NCBI RefSeq assembly: GCF_905220565.1
Contig: NC_059406.1
Span: 2,676,001 to 2,740,000 of the forward strand
Source of the DNA: Melitaea cinxia
Lineage: Eukaryota; Arthropoda; Insecta; Lepidoptera; Nymphalidae
Reading direction: 5' to 3'
DNA length: 64,000 bases
Part shown: piece by piece, positions 1 to 10,456 of the stretch
How positions within the stretch are numbered: the first letter of the stretch is position 1
Layout of the letters: every line of letters begins with the position of its first letter
Translations under genes and position numbers: made by a program
The notes under the pieces: generated by a model
Told to the model about the DNA's origin: nothing
Seen by the model: only the letters and a program-made list of their open reading frames with translations
Databases searched by the model: none

Positions 1-856
1 CGTTTTAACATGACTCAATTTTACGTTACTATTTGAGATCAAAAATGCCTTTATTGTTAAAAAAAACATTAAAAATGTATCAACTGCAGACTTTATCGTT
101 TAGTAGCAAACAAGTCCACACAGTGTTAGCAGACAAATAACTTTAGATTCTCCTCAAGTAGTCAAAGCTTTTGACAGCTAAGCCGTTGCTTGTGTCTAAC
201 AGAGCGTGTAATAACAAGATAGCGTGTAGCATCTTCAGATAACTTCAACCCGAGGAGGAATCAATGCTTCGGAATGGATCGAAATGAGAGAATAAACCAA
301 TCATGTAAGGCAGACATTTGAGCACATTGGAGTACAAATTCTTGAAGTAACTCTGGATAACTATCACGGTACTGATTTTGTTATAAACTTAAGAGGTAGA
401 GTAGAGCCTGTGATAAAAAGAAACTAATACAAAATATCTACATCCAAATGTCATGTTTTATTCATGTTTCTCGTACATTTAAAAGATAAAAATGAAAGTT
501 GTACACGTGTTATTACGAAAACGACTAGCTTAGAACTTTTGCACAAATTAAAGTTAAACAAGTATATTTACAAACAACATACAAACATACACACACACAT
601 ACTAAAGAACGCGTACCAAAATATTATATAATATGAAATATTTAAAGGTTTAAGCATAAAGCTTTATTTATGTTTTGAAAAACGGTAAGGATCTGCGAGA
701 ATAAACACCCAGAACTGAAGCAAATATTTATACAAATACGAATCCAAATATCCGCTCAAAGCGAGAACCAAAACATCTGCGTTAATAGGACATTATTCAC
801 CGCTATACCAGAAACAATTTTTCTAACATATTAAATAGTTAACTAATATAATTTTT
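1..856. other. AT-rich unique sequence
   Basis: No gene or repeat recognised. On the minus strand a 47-codon frame without an ATG start is open at 245-388; its composition is not convincing and no splice sites clearly bound it. Confidence 0.5.
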
Positions 857-1062
857 ATGCCGTGTGGTGTCGGCCGAGTAGAATAGCACCACCCTCTTTC
901 TTCCCGTGGGGGTCGTAAAAGGAAACCGAGGGATAAACCTAACTCAAAATCGTCAGGGTCCTGAAGAAGGAAAACTTCATTTGAAACCCGGAATGGGGTC
1001 TCCGTCAAGCATTCGTGGCATAGCTCTAAAATGCGAAAGACTCCTTAAGTTTTGTACGCCTA
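857..1062 (+). repeat. S2-related repeat head with a different body
   Basis: The segment TGCCGTGTGGTGTCGGCC, then CTTCCCGTGGGGGTCGTAAA and CCGAGGGATAAA, resembles the head of the S2 family in this window (CTTCCCGTGGGTGTCGTAAG, GACTAAGGGATAA). The downstream body from about 935 is not shared with S2, so this is a related but distinct family. The minus-strand frame at 823-1008 lies inside it and is not a gene. Confidence 0.55.
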
Positions 1063-1228
1063 ACTAAACCAATAAATATTTTAGAGAACCAAAATTCTAT
1101 TCGAACGTAGCTCTTTCCTCCTACGCAAACGAACTATACAACTAACATTATAATCAGCATTCTATTTAATAATTTTGATTATACGTATCGCCCCTTTTAT
1201 GTGGAGTCAAGAAGTTAAATAGTATGTT

Positions 1229-1534
1229 CGCTTCAGCCTATAATATCCCACTGCTGGGCATAGGCCTCCTTTCTCCATGTAGAAGAAGGAAGCTTAATAC
1301 ACCACGCTGCTCCAAGGTGGTTTGGCGGATATAGTCCCTACTATGTAACTAGTAACGATCGCTATTAGGTGTACATGATAACAACCGGGACCGACTGCTG
1401 ACTGCGCAAACACCTAGAAACGGCAAACATCTTTATAGCCAATAAAAATGTTTGTCATGTGTGAGGATCGAACCCGCAACCGCTAGCGCAACAGCCACAA
1501 ACCAGTGCTGTGACCGCTGTGCCAACGCGTCGTC
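1229..1534 (-). mobile_element. SINE S1, near full length
   Basis: Read on the minus strand, a tRNA-like head starts near 1534 with an A-box-like stretch and a B box (GGTTCGATCC) near 1466-1478. The body continues to a tail that reads as the reverse of CTTCAGCCTATAATATCCCA at 1231. Other long copies are at 6129, 10122, 46443 and 55690. It is non-autonomous and would need a LINE enzyme to move. Confidence 0.85.
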
Positions 1535-1857
1535 CAATAGTATGTCCATAGTTTTCTTATATAAGTAGCTATAATATGTTATTCTTATAAGAAGAATAAA
1601 AAATTTACTCACAAAATAAAATGTTAACGATCAAACTTGATTAATAATTTATATATAACATGTAACAAATATTTCACAACTCAGAGTAGATACTGAGCTA
1701 CTATTTTTCCCGTTATCACTTAGTAAAGATTATAATGTGCTACTGTAAACAATAAAAGGTATCATATATGTTATTGTTATCCAATAGCTATCAAAGGTTC
1801 GCAGTCGACTCTTTCCAGCCTCTTTGGCTACGCTCGGCTAACCGTGTTCACATTTTC

Positions 1858-2009
1858 ACGGCTGCCCAATTTCAAAACACAGTAATTGACAAATTTTTTG
1901 AAATCGATTTTTTAGCATTTTTCGTTCCAATGGCGCCTGAACATGATTCGATTATAATTATAAAAATTTAATTGTTGTCCCTTACTGTGTTTTGAAATTA
2001 GGCAGCCGT
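1858..2009. mobile_element. Short terminal-inverted-repeat (MITE-like) element
   Basis: Arms at 1858-1885 and 1982-2009 are inverted copies with a single mismatch over 28 bp, starting ACGGCTGCC. Weaker similarity continues outwards to about 1840 and 2028. The 96-bp interior holds no gene. The 67-codon plus frame here is mostly the left arm and interior. The shape suggests a non-autonomous DNA transposon; the superfamily is unknown and no target duplication was confirmed. Confidence 0.7.
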
Positions 2010-2203
2010 TTAACTTTGTAACACTTACGCGTATTATCAACATAATCGTATTTTCGTGTACAGAATTCGTTCACCCGCATCGATTTATTTTACTTTTGTT
2101 TTACATGGAAATAAGAAAATATTTTTTTATTCGTCATCTGATTTCATATCTGAATTCTAAAACAGTGAATGTATTTACTAACCGTAATAGTTACGTTATA
2201 TAA

Positions 2204-2276
2204 TTGTATTTGCTTGCAAGCGAAAAAAAAACCAACTTCAACTACATCAGAGTTACTCACAAGTGACGGGGATTGA
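2204..2276 (-). repeat. U1 fragment, 3' end only
   Basis: TTGCTTGCAAGCGAAAAAAA followed by ACCAACTTCAACTACATC is the reverse complement of the U1 3' end (GAAGTCGGTTTTTTTTCGTT, GCGAGCAAACAC). The rest of the element is absent or too diverged. Confidence 0.7.
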
Positions 2277-3504
2277 AAAAATCAGAAGAATTTGTATTTT
2301 GATCACTTTTTTTTTAATTTTAGCGAACATTCGTCCAAGAAGAAATGTAAGACTGAAGCGTAAAAATTTTAATGGAATAAAACACTTTCTATATTTGCTT
2401 TAAATATTTATCCATCGACAAACGTTCGAATTTTTTTTACGACGTTATTTTCTTATAGAGCTTCTCGAGAATAAAAACTTAATAAAATTTTACAACTTCG
2501 AGGCATTGAAAACTTATTACGTAGATGTTATTGAAGTCTGAATATCGCTTTAAGTATTTCTATACTTTGTTATATCAAACTGAAATAAACAACTTTAGTA
2601 TTGAAAAAAAATATACAAATTTCTATTTCACAATTATTCTTCAGTAAAATGAACTCAGTTTTTTATTACGTTAAGAAAGGAAAGTAATTGGTTTTTAGTT
2701 AAGCTTTAAGATGTTTTTTTATATGCAGGTTGATAAAAAATTGTAAGAAATTTTCAGGTTTTTAAAAACTTGACTGGCTCGATTATTGATTGCGACTCTG
2801 AAGCTTCTGTATATATATTCTTTATTGAACTAAATAATTTTACGATAGTCATTATAGTATAGGAAGTTTTCAATGGCGAACTTATCTCTAAAAGAAATCT
2901 CTACCAGTCATCCCATCACCACTCTAGTATAGCGCATAATAGGATCTATTTATAATAACGCAGGATGTTATTAATTCTCAAATGAATCTATGACTGTCGT
3001 GAGAAAAAAGAACAATATTATTCGTATAATCGCTGATTTTTTTTTAAACTATATTTTACAACGTTAAATAGAATGAAATAAAAATTTAATATAGAAAGTC
3101 AGTGTCACCGTGTTTATTTTACGTGATACTGCGAAATATAGCCTAAGGCTTAATGGGGCATAATCTTCAAAAAAATGTTACTAAAAAACTTACATTGTGT
3201 ATACAACAGATACTTTTTTGTTATTTTAGCTTTTTGTCCCTTTTTCTACAATAATATAATATAATTATTTTTTTTTTTACAATTTTATTTATTTTTAAGC
3301 GAAAATTCATGGATTCAACTGTGTAACTAGGATCTTAGCGACTTAATTCAACCCAGCGGGATTATCTATAGTTGAAAGTAAAATAAATAAATATATTAAA
3401 TTATATGGCTTAATGTTTGTGTTATAGGTAACAACTGACTGTTAAAGCTAATTTTTTTTGAAAAATTTTACATTGAAATAATTCATATATATACACATAT
3501 TATA
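2277..3504. other. AT-rich unique sequence
   Basis: Long A/T runs and no recognisable gene or repeat. Nothing supported. Confidence 0.5.
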
Positions 3505-3582
3505 CCCAGACTCAGGCGGGAATCGAACCCGCAACCCGGAACTGAAAGTAGGGCCACTACAAACTGCGCCAACGAGCTAGTC
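3505..3582 (-). mobile_element. SINE S3, tRNA-like head
   Basis: On the minus strand the segment reads GTTGGCGCAGTTTGTAGTGG and then TGCGGGTTCGATTCCCGCCT, which look like the A and B boxes of a tRNA-derived pol III promoter. Related copies are at 24362 (+) and 56565 (-). No functional tRNA fold was found. Confidence 0.75.
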
Positions 3583-3636
3583 TAAATAATATAATATAAC
3601 GTATGTAAAACTGCGAATATAATGTATGTAAAACTG

Positions 3637-3772
3637 GGAGAACCTGATAGCGATCGTTACTCATATATATCTGCCAACTCGCATTGGAGCAGCGTGGTGG
3701 ATTAAGCCCTGATCCTTCTCCTACATGGGGACAGAGGGCTATGCCCAGTAGTGGGATATTATAGGCTGAAGC
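3637..3772 (+). mobile_element. 5'-truncated SINE S1 with target duplication
   Basis: Only the 3' half of S1 is present, ending GTGGGATATTATAGGCTGAA. GTAAAACTG occurs directly before (3628-3636) and directly after (3773-3781), fitting a 9-bp target-site duplication from a truncated retrotransposition. Confidence 0.75.
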
Positions 3773-4137
3773 GTAAAACTGCGAGTAACTGCTAATGTTA
3801 ATGATTCTAAGCTATTCTTTTTATACTCTTACATAAGTATGGTTTTAGTACCTCATATTAATTAACAATTTTGATTTGTCGTAACATAAGTCAAAAAATA
3901 ACACCTATATCTACGTCAGTAGACGGATATAGTCAGGTAATAAGTTTCGCACTCACCTGAGGATCATTTTTCAAGCGTATCTCATAAACTTTACTCGCGT
4001 TGACAGACCTTTTGCTTACGTGCGGGTGTGAGAAAAGATAGAAATGTTTCAAGTTCCCAATCTGTAACAAAAAAATACATAGTTGATCATAAAGCTTAGA
4101 AGTATACACAAAGAAAAATAAATACAGAAAGAAAGAA

Positions 4138-4290
4138 TTTTTAACCGACTTCAAAAAAATGAGGACGTTACTCAATTCGACCATATATATGTTTTTTTTT
4201 TATGTATGTTCGGGGATAACTCCGTCGTTTATGGACCAACTTCGATAATTCTTTTTTTGTTGGAAAGGAGATATTCCTAGTTTGGTACCA
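4138..4290 (+). repeat. U1 fragment, 5' end
   Basis: It starts TTTTAACCGACTTCAAAAAA and continues with the U1 5' module (TCAATTCGACC, then GGGGATAACTCCGTCGTTTA, then TTGGAAAGGAGATATTCC). It stops at about 4290. Confidence 0.8.
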
Positions 4291-4628
4291 TTATTATTAT
4301 ATTTATATGTATTATATTCTAGGTATTCAGTATATTATTATTAATAAAATAAAATAGTTATATAAATTACTATGTAACAATTATTTGAGGACAAATTATG
4401 ACTCAGTTTTTGATACTTTGTTTAGTGATACTTTATTACACAATACATTAAAGAATTTCACAAAAGGCGGGCTTAATGCTAAAAGCATTCTCTACCAGCC
4501 AACCTTGAGACGTACAAGAGTGGATGTTTGTAGGCGTGCAGAATTGGTTATTACTAAAATATACATAAAGAGAAAAAAAAACGAGATATAAAAGGGAGGA
4601 ACAATAAGGTAAAGTTAGTGATAATCGT

Positions 4629-5437
4629 TATCTATACTAATATTACAAAGAGGTAAATTTTCTAACTTTGTTTGTATGTAGGAGGTAATCTTCGCAAATA
4701 CTGGTCCGATCATGAAATTCTTTCACTACCAAAAAGCTACACTATTCAGAAGTGACATAGGCTATATTTTATTTTGATTGAACAAAAAATTAAGTGAAAA
4801 ATCTTATATATTAAATTCTCGTGTCACAGTGTTAGTTAACATACTCCTCCGAAACGGCTGGACCGATTTTTATGAAATTTTGTGTGCATATCGGGTAGAT
4901 CTGAGAATCAGCCAACGTCTATTTTTATACCCCTTTGTTATGGTGGGGGGGGGGAAGGGGTTTAATAACATATGTGGTAAAAAATTATGTGGTGTCATGG
5001 GACACCAGGTCGGAACGAAGTTCCTTCAGATTTTTTTTTATTTTGTTGATTGGTTTTTAATTAAGAACATAAAAGTATTTAGGAAATTTAGTATTTTAGA
5101 AAATAACAAATACCGTAAAATAAAATAAATCAAACAAAATAATAATAATAATTCAAACTATTAGGTGAAATTAAAAAACATGTGTCTTTATTTATTTTTG
5201 TCGACAGTGTAAAATTACATAAATAATTTTTAAAAAAAAATTACTAGTAATATTTTAGTTTTACAAACGTCACACAGATATAGATTATACAGTCGTGTGA
5301 CTGATATTACGTCACTTCCGTTATATATTTTTCTTACGGTTTTAGTATCATATTTTTTTCAGTTCAGTCGCCCAGCCAAATGTCAAGCCTGCCCTAAGGA
5401 ACTTCGTTCCAACAACGTTTGCGGGGTCACCTAGTAT
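4629..5437 (-). repeat. U2 copy split by a U3 insertion
   Basis: The minus-strand sequence starts at 5437 as CTAGGTGACCCCGCAAACGTTG. After the U3 insertion (4985-5412) it continues with the U2 body: the ATGTTATTAA motif, a C-rich run (11 G on the plus strand at 4945-4955), ATTCTCAGATCTACCCGATA and CGTTTCGGAGGAGTATG. A further piece at 4629-4770 (CTATACTAATATTACAAAG, AGTGACATAGGCTATATTTT) is typical of the same group. The 116-codon plus frame at 4778-5128 is inside this and is not a gene. Confidence 0.7.
4985..5412. mobile_element. U3 element nested in U2
   Basis: It is bounded by ATGTGGTGTCATGGGACACC and GGAACGAAGTTCCTT (5012-5026) on the left, and the inverted AAGGAACTTCGTTCC (5396-5410) on the right. 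The left block matches the start of the U3 copy at 51178. The interior is AT-rich and non-coding. It interrupts U2, so it is the younger insertion. Confidence 0.65.
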
Positions 5438-5439
5438 TA

Positions 5440-5859
5440 TATACATGAGCAAATAATTCATATTCACACTATACAAACATTCTATCTCTAGTAAGCAAAA
5501 TTAGAGATAGATAAAGTATTGAAACTGGCTGATAAATAATTATTACCCCATTCCACTTACCAATACCTCTAAGTATTAACATCGAAGAAAGTTTTTAGAC
5601 TACCCTCTATAAGTAGATTTTCAAATAACTTATAATAATTAATGGAAATTCTGTCTCTTTTAGTTAAAAACCATTAAATCAAGCCAATCTTCAATATCTC
5701 CATAAATTACAAGGGAGCCTTAATAATTAAAAAGTACTTCACATCTGGAAGCTTTCATTATATTATTTATCCAAAAAAATTAGATAGTTACAGCGGGCAG
5801 TTGTATTCTGTATAATTACCACGTTAAAACGGACATAATAACCAAGCCATTTATCTCGG
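5440..5859. other. AT-rich unique sequence
   Basis: No gene, RNA or repeat recognised. Confidence 0.5.
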
Positions 5860-6012
5860 TTTAGACATTTTAATTCAAGCCGTAGTAAACAGAACTCGTT
5901 TTGGCAAGGAACTGAACATTTTTGGCATTGTGTATACATACATACGGAATGAAAAACCGTTGCAGGCTTCGTGAAATTGTCTTAATGGCGAATTGCAATC
6001 AAGAAGCAATTG
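5860..6012 (+). repeat. Two-copy direct repeat, copy 1
   Basis: It shares an ordered series of blocks with 8241-8390: TTAGACATTTTAATTCAA, GTAAACAG, TTTTGGCA, GAACATTTTTGGCA, GTTGCAGGCTTCG, AAATTGTCT and GCGAATTGCAATCAAG. Both copies are in the same orientation, about 2.4 kb apart. No coding frame is conserved. Confidence 0.65.
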
Positions 6013-6128
6013 TCTATTTTCCATTACAAATATTCCAATGAAATGTCGTGTTCGTTCTTCACCTAATTATTAAAAAGAACATATGTAGTCATCAATATAA
6101 AATATATAACAACCACTCCGGTGTGACA

Positions 6129-6431
6129 ACACGTTCGCGCAACGGTCACAGCACTGGTTTGTGGCTGTTGCGCTGGCGGTTGCGGGTTCGATCCTCATAC
6201 ATGACAAATATTGTATTGGCCATACAGATCTTTCCCGTAATCTGGGTGTTTGTGCAGTCCTTTTGGGTCTCCCGCCATGCCTCGGAGAGCGTTAAGCCGT
6301 CGGTCCCGTTTGTTATCATAAATACCTGATAGCGATCGCTGCGCATAGTAGGGAACATATTCGTCAACCTACAGTGGAACTCCAACAACCTGCAACAACC
6401 TTCTATTACACGGAGAAAGAGGCCTGTGCCC
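6129..6431 (+). mobile_element. SINE S1, nearly full length
   Basis: The head GCGCAACGGTCACAGCACTG and B box GGTTCGATCC (6185-6195) are followed by the S1 body. The tail is cut after AGAGGCCTGTGCCC, so the last 25 bp or so of the family are missing. The frames at 6048-6329 (+) and 6146-6388 (-) come from this SINE. Confidence 0.85.
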
Positions 6432-7127
6432 TGTCTTGTCTAAGTATTTTATCAGTACAGATTCAAGTTTTTATTTCTTATATTTAGCGCACCCGTCTGT
6501 GTATATTTGTACATCTTGTTCAAATTGTCAATTATTAATAGATCAGTTTTTATTTTTTATTTTATTATAGGTAATTCATATACAAGAGAAATTGATTTAA
6601 TAGTAATTCAATCAATATTTTAAATATCATTTGGTTACGAGTTCCAATCATCGACATGAAATCGTAATGGGGCATATAAATTCAAACAAATATTTGACCT
6701 ACTCCAATGCTACAATATTCGGAAAAAAAGAAAAACTCGTTAGCCGTTAGTATAAAACGCAGTCCTAATCTGACGTTACATTAATTCTGAGAAATGATTG
6801 ATAACATTCGTGACTTTTTACACTCGTACCGTTTGCTGTTATGACTTATTGGGTTTAATAGCATGCTAATAATTATTATTAAAACAAAAGAAAATGTGTC
6901 AAATATTATTACAATTGAATAATCTTACCAAAGGTGTTTTTATTTTATTTTTTATAATTTATATACATAAGTAATAGACAGTCTTTACTCGTAATTTCTA
7001 TAAATCTAGATATTTTAAATTTCGCAAAAATTTCATGTAAATTTGACTGTTATCTATGACTGTATTAGTTCGACAAATAGATATACAATAAATAAATAAT
7101 GCCATCCAAAGCTACTACAAATTAATC
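6432..7127. other. AT-rich unique sequence
   Basis: No supported feature. Confidence 0.5.
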
Positions 7128-7308
7128 CTATATAAATAAAAATGAATGTTGCTAAGCGCATAACTCGAGAATGGCTCGACCAATCCGGCTAATTTATTTT
7201 ATTGTATGTTCTTTAAGGCCCACGGAAGGTATTAATACTTAAAAAAAAAATATTATTTTTTTCCATTAACTATTGACGGAACGAAGTCTGTTCGATCAGC
7301 TAGTAATA
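7128..7308 (-). repeat. U2-like repeat
   Basis: The plus strand reads TGCTAAGCGCATAACTCGAG, GGCTCGACCAATCCGGCTAA and ends GTTCGATCAGCTAGTAATA. The reverse complement therefore starts CTAGCTGATCGAACAGAC and ends in the GCGCTTAGCA motif also present in the U2 copy at 59532. Confidence 0.65.
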
Positions 7309-7335
7309 AGTAATAATAATGATAAATAAAACAAA

Positions 7336-7522
7336 TGCTTCGCATTCAACGGCCCCAGTAGGATTAACCCCTGTGTCGGGGGTCCAAAAAAACACACAAT
7401 ACATAAGCACAAACGCCCAGACAACGACAAACATCTATATGGCCAATACAAAAGTCTGTCGCCAGTGCAACAGCTGCGCTAACGTATATATACTCACCGA
7501 CCGCTGCGCTAACGCGTCGTCG
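7336..7522 (-). mobile_element. SINE S1b
   Basis: The minus strand begins GACGACGCGTTAGCGCAGCG and ends in a tail containing GGGGGTCC... and GCCGTTGAATGCGAAGCATT-like sequence, unlike S1. It matches the plus-strand copy at 27533. The minus frame at 7364-7594 is an artefact of it. Confidence 0.75.
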
Positions 7523-8240
7523 TAATGAAGGAACCTTACTGTAGATAAAGTTACAAAAATAACGCAGATTTCTGATATTTCTTGCAACGCTCACTCCTCG
7601 CTGTCTTCATTAGTAAATTGCACGCGGCGGAGCGTTATCAAGTCAATTGTTTATAAATAAAAAAATAAAGTGCTCTTACTTGGTAAGTTAATCATTCGAG
7701 ATCTTTTTACCGGCTTAGATGATTTATGTATATTACGAAAAATTTTAAAAGTCGACAGATTTTTTTTTATAATTCGATAACAACCCAATAAGCTTGTCAT
7801 AAGATTTTGAGCATGAAAAGTCTTTCGGATTTCTTATTCGTAATTATTTGTAGATTTATGTTCAAAATTAAATTTCTTTGATTCGCTAAAATTCTGTTAG
7901 ATTAATAACCCTATTGTGTTGTAAGAACCTACTAGCGTTCGATTGCTGGGCAAATACCTCTTATCCAACAAAATACGAAGTCTCCTTTCGTTATTTAGTT
8001 TCGACATAAAAAAAATATTAAGAATTTTCTCGAACTACTATTCAATATAATTTGGACTTAATAATCATTAACCAACTACAATTTAAAATGAGTAGATACA
8101 AGTAAATATAAAAAGTCCTAGATTACCAACACACAACAAAATCTGTTTTGTCAACAAATGTTATCGAACAATACATTAATAAATGTAAAGGTAAAACAAC
8201 AAATCCATAAAGTTTACCATACAGTTCAGCAATTTGTATT
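7523..8240. other. AT-rich unique sequence
   Basis: No supported feature. Confidence 0.5.
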
Positions 8241-8390
8241 CGTTTAGACGTTTTAATTCAAAACGTATGTTGTAAACAGCACTTTTGGCACGGCGCAGAA
8301 CATTTTTGGCAACATAAGCAGAACGAACAAACGTTGCAAGTTTCGCAAAATTGTCTAAATTGCGAATTGCAATCAAGGGCAATTGAGAAT
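8241..8390 (+). repeat. Two-copy direct repeat, copy 2
   Basis: The second copy of the block series described at 5860-6012, with TTAGACGTTTTAATTCAA, GAACATTTTTGGCAA and GCGAATTGCAATCAAG conserved. The minus frame at 8176-8382 runs through it but has no recognisable protein features. Confidence 0.65.
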
Positions 8391-8599
8391 AGTCAGTGTG
8401 TTCAAAAATTTAAATCTACGTGTTTTGTATTTAACACAAAACAAAACATGAAAAACTCTGAAATTAGTTTTGTTTCGTAATCACTACGGTTATTGTCATT
8501 GTTATTTTTAAATTGGAATACGTACCTTCTTTTAATTTTATGAAAAGAACAAAATGTTAGGTTTAATCGTGAACAATAGAATCACTTCATCATCACATC

Positions 8600-8918
8600 A
8601 CTTCAGCCTATATAAGACCACTGCTGAACATAGGCCTCAACAAGTTCGCGCCAAAAATAGCGTGAACTCATGTGTGTTGCCCGTAGTCACCACGCTGGGC
8701 AGGCGGGTCGGTGACCGTAGTGCTGGCTTTGTCGCACCGAAGACGCTGCTGCCCGTTTTCGGCCTGTATATTTCAAAGCCAGCAGTTGGATGGTTATTTC
8801 GCCATCGGTCAGCTTTTTAAGTTCCAAGGTGATAGTGGAACTGTGTTATCCCTTAGTCGCCTCTTACGACATCCGCGGGAAGAGAGCGGGTGGCTATATT
8901 CTTTACTGCCACACAGCA
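8600..8918 (-). mobile_element. S2 element, near full length
   Basis: On the minus strand it starts TGCTGTGTGGCAGTAAAGAA, continues AATATAGCCACCCGCTCTC, and ends GCGCGAACTTGTTGAGGCC, CAGCAGTGG and AGGCTGAAG. That ending equals the last codons plus 3' end of the LINE ORF at 14254-14484. Copies are at 22679, 50272, 53468 and (internal part only) 63090. Plus-strand frames at 8554-8820 and 8711-8989 are read backwards through it. Confidence 0.85.
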
Positions 8919-9113
8919 GAAAAAACAATAAAATACACAATGGAATGGTATTACAAAAAATAACGACTTTAATCTACGTCGACATATAAAAAAATTAAAT
9001 ACTCATTATAAATGATACCTCAAAAAGTACGCATTAGGTTTAGATAAAAAAATGGGATTACACGCAAAGTATCATCTTTTGATTAAAATAAGAATCATAA
9101 AATACATCATACT

Positions 9114-9150
9114 AATGTGTGGGTAACACAAAAATAAAATCGTACATATT
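9114..9150 (+). repeat. 37-nt block, inverted identical copy at 60047-60083
   Basis: AATGTGTGGGTAACACAAAA and the 17 bases after it are identical to the reverse complement of 60047-60083. Both copies lie beside the same tRNA-like sequence (9313 here, 60098 there). They are therefore probably part of one dispersed element. Confidence 0.75.
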
Positions 9151-9279
9151 AAAAATAGCATGGTGTCGTCTCTTGTCAAAGATTTTCATTGTAATATGAA
9201 ACTTTGAATAGTTACGGGTCTCTGTAAAGAACTCACTATAGACGGCGCCACGGTTCGCTTAAACCGAAAAATAAAAATC

Positions 9280-9402
9280 ATCATATCAAAAATTTCGCTC
9301 TAGCGGGTACATCGTTCCATAGCTTAATTGGCTAGAGCGCCGACACGGTCAGTCGGAGACGCGGGTTCGAATCCCGCTGGAGCGGTCAATTTTTGATATG
9401 AT
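9280..9402. repeat. Inverted repeat enclosing a tRNA-like sequence
   Basis: The left arm 9280-9294 (ATCATATCAAAAATT) is the perfect reverse complement of 9388-9402. The inner part of the left arm, 9296-9307 (CGCTCTAGCGGG), pairs with 9373-9384 with one mismatch. That inner right arm is the 3' half of the tRNA-like T arm and acceptor stem, so the left arm is an inverted partial copy of the tRNA 3' end and its flank. Confidence 0.75.
9313..9385 (+). tRNA. tRNA-like sequence, probably not a working tRNA
   Basis: A full cloverleaf can be drawn by eye. The acceptor CGTTCCA pairs with TGGAGCG (one G-T), the D stem GCTT with GAGC, the anticodon stem CCGAC with GTCGG, and the T arm GCGGG-TTCGAAT-CCCGC is perfect. 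A- and B-box sequences are present. The seven-base anticodon loop ACGGTCA would place GGT (threonine) at 34-36 but has C instead of the near-universal T at position 33. The sequence also sits in an inverted repeat, and a truncated copy exists at 60098. A tRNA-derived SINE or relic is therefore more likely than a functional gene. Confidence 0.45.
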
Positions 9403-9479
9403 ATTCAAAAATGTTTAAAATACATCATGTTATATCCAATAAAAAGTTATGATGTAACACAAATAAAAAAATCTATCGA

Positions 9480-10121
9480 AGTGTGAATCTCCTCCTATTT
9501 TAAGTAAGTTAACAGTTCACTATCAATGTATGATACATTAAAATAATATTTTTAATTTTTATTTCTACCAAAGATAAATAAGGTAATAATATTCAAATAG
9601 AAAAGAACTTGCTTTTAATATTAGATATAGCAGTAAAGTTCTCGAAAACAAATAAATAACACATTTACTTAGATTAAACATATAAAAGAAATGAAAAGTT
9701 TTTCTTGGAATCGATGTTAGACGAGATAAAAAGATTATAACAAGGGAGCGATATTAAATATTTACACTCCGCTCCAAGTGGACGCGTTGGATTGTTAGGA
9801 GGATTAAGAGTTTTTTCTTCGATTTGAGCTAAACACAAATGTTTTTGTTTGAAATACTAAGAGCGATTTTGCTTTTTTAGATATATTCATTCTTCGTCGC
9901 CTTTGCGACGGACAATTTTTAAAAATATCTTCTGTAAATAAATCTTAGTTTTAACGAAAATAAGCTTTAGAAGTTCTAATACGCAAAATATTATTGAACC
10001 ATTCTTATTAGTCAACATGTTAAAACATGTTATTCAAAATTTATTGAAGAAATTTTACTCGAAATTTAATACTTAAGTATTTTAATATTTTTATAGCAAA
10101 ATCATTTTACATAAGTAAACA
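9480..10121. other. AT-rich unique sequence
   Basis: No supported feature. Confidence 0.5.
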
Positions 10122-10456
10122 ACGCGTTAGCGCAACGGTCACAGCACTGGTTTGTGGCTGTTGCGCCTGCGGTTGCGGGTTCGATCCCCGCACATGACAA
10201 ACATTTGTATTGGACTACAGATGTTTGCCATGTCTGGGTGTTTGTGTAGTCCTTGTGGATCTCCCCATCGTGCCTCGAAGAGCACGTTAAACCGTCGGTC
10301 CCGGTTGTTATCGTGTACACCTGATAGCGATCGTTACTCAGTAGGGAATATATCCGCCAACCCGCATTGGAGCAGCGTGGTGAATTAAGCTCTGATGCTT
10401 CTCCTACATGGAGAAAGAGGCCTATGCCCAGCTGTGGGATAATACAGGCTGATGCG
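10122..10456 (+). mobile_element. SINE S1, full length
   Basis: The head ACGCGTTAGCGCAACGGTCA, B box GGTTCGATCCC, body, and tail ending CAGCTGTGGGATAATACAGG plus CTGATGCG are all present. This is one of the most complete S1 copies here. Frames at 10102-10320 (-) and 10152-10388 (+) are inside it. Confidence 0.88.

Noticed and set aside
245..388. 47-codon minus frame as an exon
   Set aside because: No start codon, no clear splice sites and no known motif.
4778..5128. 116-codon plus frame, the longest in the window
   Set aside because: It crosses the junction between a U2 copy and a nested U3 element, so it cannot be a conserved protein.
9313..9385. A functional tRNA-Thr gene
   Set aside because: C at position 33, an inverted copy of its own 3' half alongside, and a truncated dispersed copy at 60098 argue for a repeat. 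Kept only as a low-confidence tRNA-like sequence.
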